Positions 51,860 to 54,394 of a stretch of 54,394 nt of DNA are shown piece after piece. Each line of letters begins with the position of its first letter. The first letter of the stretch is position 1. Source of the DNA: Bacillota bacterium. Its GTDB lineage: Bacteria; Bacillota; UBA4882; UBA8346. The stretch covers positions 1 through 54,394 of the forward strand of contig JAEYPR010000005.1 in the NCBI GenBank assembly GCA_023410535.1, given 5' to 3'. The position numbers and the translations under genes were made by a program. Under the pieces are notes generated by a model. That model made no database searches. It was not told where the DNA came from and saw nothing but the letters and a program-made list of their open reading frames with translations.

Positions 51860-52409
51860 TAAGTTAGAAAAGCTCGGTGAACAAATTTTGAATAAAATAA
51901 CTTTAACTTGCAAAGTCTTTCATAATGTTTTGTATGGTCGAGTTCGAATTTGCTGAAAAAAGAATGTGAAAAAGGATGAGATTTGAGAATTGATAAACGC
52001 CAATCAACGTCGTCTAATTAGAAAACGTTCATTTTTGTTTAGAGGCAAAGTAGCGTATCGACGGTACCAAATGTAAATGTAGACCGTAGAATTATGGCAA
52101 AGTAACAAAGTGTTTAACCGTGGAAATTCAAGAACTATTACCAAGAATCAACATTAATTTTACAAAAAAAGTATAATTATAGAAATTAATATAATTATAT
52201 ATCTAAATGTAATAAATTTCAACCACATTATGTTGCCTTCGAAAAGATTGTTATAAAAATTTAATTGCTGAAGTCATAAGACAATCACGAGATAGAGGAT
52301 AAAGATAATACTGCCAGATACTCCAAGAGGATAATAAACAGGATTAATATTTCTGTAATCGATATGGTGAATCCTTCTTTATTTTTTAGAAATCGGACAT
52401 ACTACCCCC
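51860..52409. other. AT-rich region without recognised features
   Basis: This ~550-bp stretch lies between divergent genes. It is very AT-rich, especially 52140-52260, and lacks long frames, strong hairpins or repeats that I could confirm. Confidence 0.4.
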
Positions 52410-52856
52410 ATGGCCTACATTCTTACTACCATCGTCCTCTGGACAACATTTTTTCTCCTCACCCCTACTCGGGACTTCCGCAAATATTACCCTATCTTAA
52501 TCCTTGCCGCTTTAATCGGTACGGTCGCGGATCTGCTCGGCGTTTATTATGACCAATGGATTTACCACGGACCGGTGGTTGGTGGTTTAAGCTTATGGTC
52601 GGACTTAGGGATCGCCCCGGCCGAAGCGGGGCTTTATATCCGTTTTTTCCCGGCCCGAAGCTCCACGCTTCCGAAGCTAGGGTATGTTTGCGGCTGGTCG
52701 CTGCTGAATGCCATATTTGAGTGGGCGTTTGTTTGGGTGGGGTGGATCGGGTATGATCATTGGAACCCGGTAATGGCTTTCTTGTTTTACGTAGCATTTT
52801 TCGGAATTCTGTGGGTGCACGAAACATGGTATAATGGTACTGGTAGATTACGATGA
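52410..52856 (+). CDS. CBO0543-type membrane protein
   Basis: This 148-residue protein has four or five membrane helices (~1-18, 28-45, ~70-85, 92-112, 120-140). Its layout is typical of the CBO0543 family of uncharacterised proteins found mainly in spore-forming Firmicutes: RDFRKYYPILILAALIGT, then YHGPVVGGLSLWSDLGIAPAE and a final HETWYN. Their function is unknown. The ATG at 52410 has no obvious ribosome-binding site; it may be leaderless or start elsewhere. The stop overlaps the ATG of a 20-codon frame (52853-52915) that I do not call as a gene. Confidence 0.72.
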   Translation: MAYILTTIVLWTTFFLLTPTRDFRKYYPILILAALIGTVADLLGVYYDQWIYHGPVVGGLSLWSDLGIAPAEAGLYIRFFPARSSTLPKLGYVCGWSLLNAIFEWAFVWVGWIGYDHWNPVMAFLFYVAFFGILWVHETWYNGTGRLR

Positions 52857-52956
52857 CCGTTTCGGAGCTTACTTATGTAGTTTCGCTATTTGGCAAGAGA
52901 ACCGGATTTAACTGAGTATTTGAAGCACCGATTATACGGGGAGAAAGGTAAGCATC

Positions 52957-54216
52957 ATGTTTCAGATTCGACAGGCGCGGTCAACCGATCGTGACGGAAT
53001 GTTGGAGTTGATTGCGCGGGGGTTTTCAAAACGTTCGGCTGAGCTTGATCCGGTGGAAGGGGAGGAGCACCGGACCCTCTTTCGTTATCTGTATTCCCTG
53101 CCGGATTGGCGCTGGGAGCAGGCCATTGTGGCTGAGACCGACGGGAGGCTGGCGGCGGCGGTTGGATTTTTTTCGCAAATCCTAAGCTTTGAAAGCGTCG
53201 CCATTCCGATCTGGGCGATCTCGCCGGTGGTGACCGATCCTGATTTCCGGGGTTTTTCCTTGGCAAGTCAATGTTTGACTATGGGTATCGCGACCTTTCA
53301 GCAACAGGGGATCCCCGGCGTGTTTTTGTGGGGGTTGCCTGATTATTACCCCAAATTTGGTTTCGTGCCATTGCTCCCGCGTTACCGGACCCGGATCATC
53401 ATGGAACGGTGGCGGCCGTTACACCCTCCGGCATTGGCGGCAGGAAAGTTCCGGACAATCCACGAAGATGATCTCCGTCAGATCGGTGAGTTGTATGATA
53501 CCGCCAATCCGGGGCGCTGGTTACAGCCGTTGCGCAACCAACAATGGTGGCGTCACCGTTTTGACGAATTTGATATTGACTCCGCCGAGCTCCGGGAAGT
53601 GCCGTTTCCGCATATCCAAAATTTCTGGGTCTGGGAGACAACCCCCGGAATTATTGCCGGATATTTATATTTTAGAGAGGAAAATAACCGGCGAAGGATA
53701 ATTATTACTGAAGCAGCAGCAACTGGTTACGAGATTGCGTCCGCAATGTTGCATGCTTTTTTGATTGCCAAAGGAAAGTCGTTTCAAGAGGTAACCATCC
53801 TCGGCACGCCGCAGCATTGGCTGAATTACGCGGCCTACCATCAAGGCGGGACGCATCTTAATCCCGCGCCCCGGGCCGGCATGATCCGGATTGGCGATTG
53901 GGACTCATTTTTGCAACAACTCCGTCCGGTATTGCAACAACGCTGGGAGCGATCGGGTGGATACCGCGCGCAAAATCAGTTTCAGTTTCATTTTAAAACA
54001 GAGCCGTTGTCCTTGACGATTGAAACGACGCCACGCTGGCGGATTTCCTTAACCGGTCCGCCGGTCCAACCGGAAACAGCGATCCGATTGCACCGGCTGG
54101 TTTTTGGCTTTTATGACTGGCGCGACCTGGAGCAAATCGACGGCGATGTGGCAATGATTCCGGTGTTCTTCCCGGAACAAGCCCCCTTTATTTGGGATGC
54201 CAATTATTTATATTAG
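52957..54216 (+). CDS. Eis-like GNAT N-acetyltransferase with SCP2-like C-terminal domain
   Basis: This 419-residue protein has a GNAT fold at the start (IRQARSTDRDGMLELIARGF, then GVFLWGLPDYYPKFGFVPL as the acceptor/CoA segment). A second GNAT-like half contains GKFRTIHEDDL and TEAAATGYE, and the C-terminal ~110 residues resemble a sterol-carrier-like domain. This is the architecture and length of Eis-type acetyltransferases that modify amino groups, including aminoglycosides in some bacteria. Here the substrate is unknown, and the last residue is Tyr where mycobacterial Eis has Phe. The ATG follows GAAAGG at 8 nt. It is followed directly by array C. Confidence 0.85.
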   Translation: MFQIRQARSTDRDGMLELIARGFSKRSAELDPVEGEEHRTLFRYLYSLPDWRWEQAIVAETDGRLAAAVGFFSQILSFESVAIPIWAISPVVTDPDFRGFSLASQCLTMGIATFQQQGIPGVFLWGLPDYYPKFGFVPLLPRYRTRIIMERWRPLHPPALAAGKFRTIHEDDLRQIGELYDTANPGRWLQPLRNQQWWRHRFDEFDIDSAELREVPFPHIQNFWVWETTPGIIAGYLYFREENNRRRIIITEAAATGYEIASAMLHAFLIAKGKSFQEVTILGTPQHWLNYAAYHQGGTHLNPAPRAGMIRIGDWDSFLQQLRPVLQQRWERSGGYRAQNQFQFHFKTEPLSLTIETTPRWRISLTGPPVQPETAIRLHRLVFGFYDWRDLEQIDGDVAMIPVFFPEQAPFIWDANYLY

Positions 54217-54231
54217 ACGATATAATAGGAA

Positions 54232-54394
54232 GCGCAGTCGCTGAGCGAGGATGCACAGTCGCTGAGCAAGGATGCGCAGTCGTTGAGCGAGGATGCACGG
54301 TCGTTGAGCAAGGATGCACGGTCGTTGAGCAAGGATGCACGGTCGTTGAGCAAGGATGCACGGTCGTTGAGCAAGGATGCACGGGCGTTGAGCA
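54232..54394. repeat. Tandem array C: 21-bp unit, at least 7.8 copies, runs off the window
   Basis: Units of the form GCACGGTCGTTGAGCAAGGA plus one base repeat from 54232 to the window end. The first three copies are more diverged, and 54295-54378 is four identical units. A frame is open on the minus strand (HPCSTTV repeated), but it lacks a start signal and reflects the 21-bp period. The array begins 15 bp after the Eis-like gene. Confidence 0.92.

Noticed and set aside
52853..52915. 20-codon frame overlapping the CBO0543 stop as ATGA
   Set aside because: Too short, with no recognisable features. The overlap alone is weak evidence.
54188..54382. Minus-strand frame repeating HPCSTTV
   Set aside because: An open frame is expected because 21 is a multiple of 3. 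No ribosome-binding site was seen, and the array continues beyond the window.

Overview
The window most likely comes from a two-membraned (diderm), endospore-forming member of the Firmicutes. An H-type small acid-soluble spore protein (20631-20852), a SpoVB-like flippase and a CBO0543-type membrane protein point to a spore former. A type IV pilus secretin (PilQ) and a small beta-barrel protein with a C-terminal Phe point to an outer membrane. A placement near Hydrogenispora/Limnochordia is my inference only. Most genes are moderately GC-rich; the pilus block from about 44.1 to 52.4 kb is clearly more AT-rich.

Layout. 1-2699 is the 3' part of a giant repeat protein with 11 full copies of an ~80-residue beta-sandwich repeat. 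2829-11168 holds a glycosidase-like protein of unknown function, an S1-domain protein, a nuclease-helicase fusion, a class A penicillin-binding protein (PBP) and a SpoVB-like flippase. 11604-16560 holds a small secreted protein, an M42 peptidase and a NitT/TauT-type ABC transporter. 16935-23197 holds a second class A PBP, RsuA, an aspartate/glutamate racemase-family protein, SspH, MscL and glucuronate isomerase. 23218-23827 is a non-coding stretch with a 42-bp repeat array, a folded RNA-like block, a terminator and a 29-residue membrane peptide gene. 23998-25569 is glnK-amtB (minus strand). 25843-28237 has an IS481-like transposase and an IclR regulator. 28238-31387 is a CarB-like protein whose ATP sites look degraded. 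31712-35329 has an AraC regulator, a 21-bp repeat array and a second NitT/TauT-type ABC operon. 35495-38194 has an outer-membrane barrel protein and asparagine synthetase.

38652-51723 is a nearly complete type IV pilus locus: pilB, pilT, pilC, pilA, pilD, pilM, pilN, pilO, a pilP-like gene and pilQ on the plus strand, facing a minus-strand operon of three minor pilin-like genes. PilB carries two c-di-GMP-binding-type MshEN motifs, and PilQ has two C-terminal LysM domains, which suggests peptidoglycan anchoring. The first minor pilin gene reads correctly from its ribosome-binding site only after a -1 shift in an A6 run. Hairpins separate pilC/pilA, pilA/pilD and pilD/pilM, which would allow different mRNA levels from one cluster.

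The best candidates for something undescribed are: a folded RNA-like block at 23545-23734; a family of 21-bp-period intergenic arrays (23365-23506, 32596-32805, 54232-54394) sharing a GTCGTT core; the LysM-tailed secretin; the CarB-like apparent pseudoenzyme; and the shifted minor pilin start. All statements rest on reading the sequence and on remembered family features. No searches or alignments were run.
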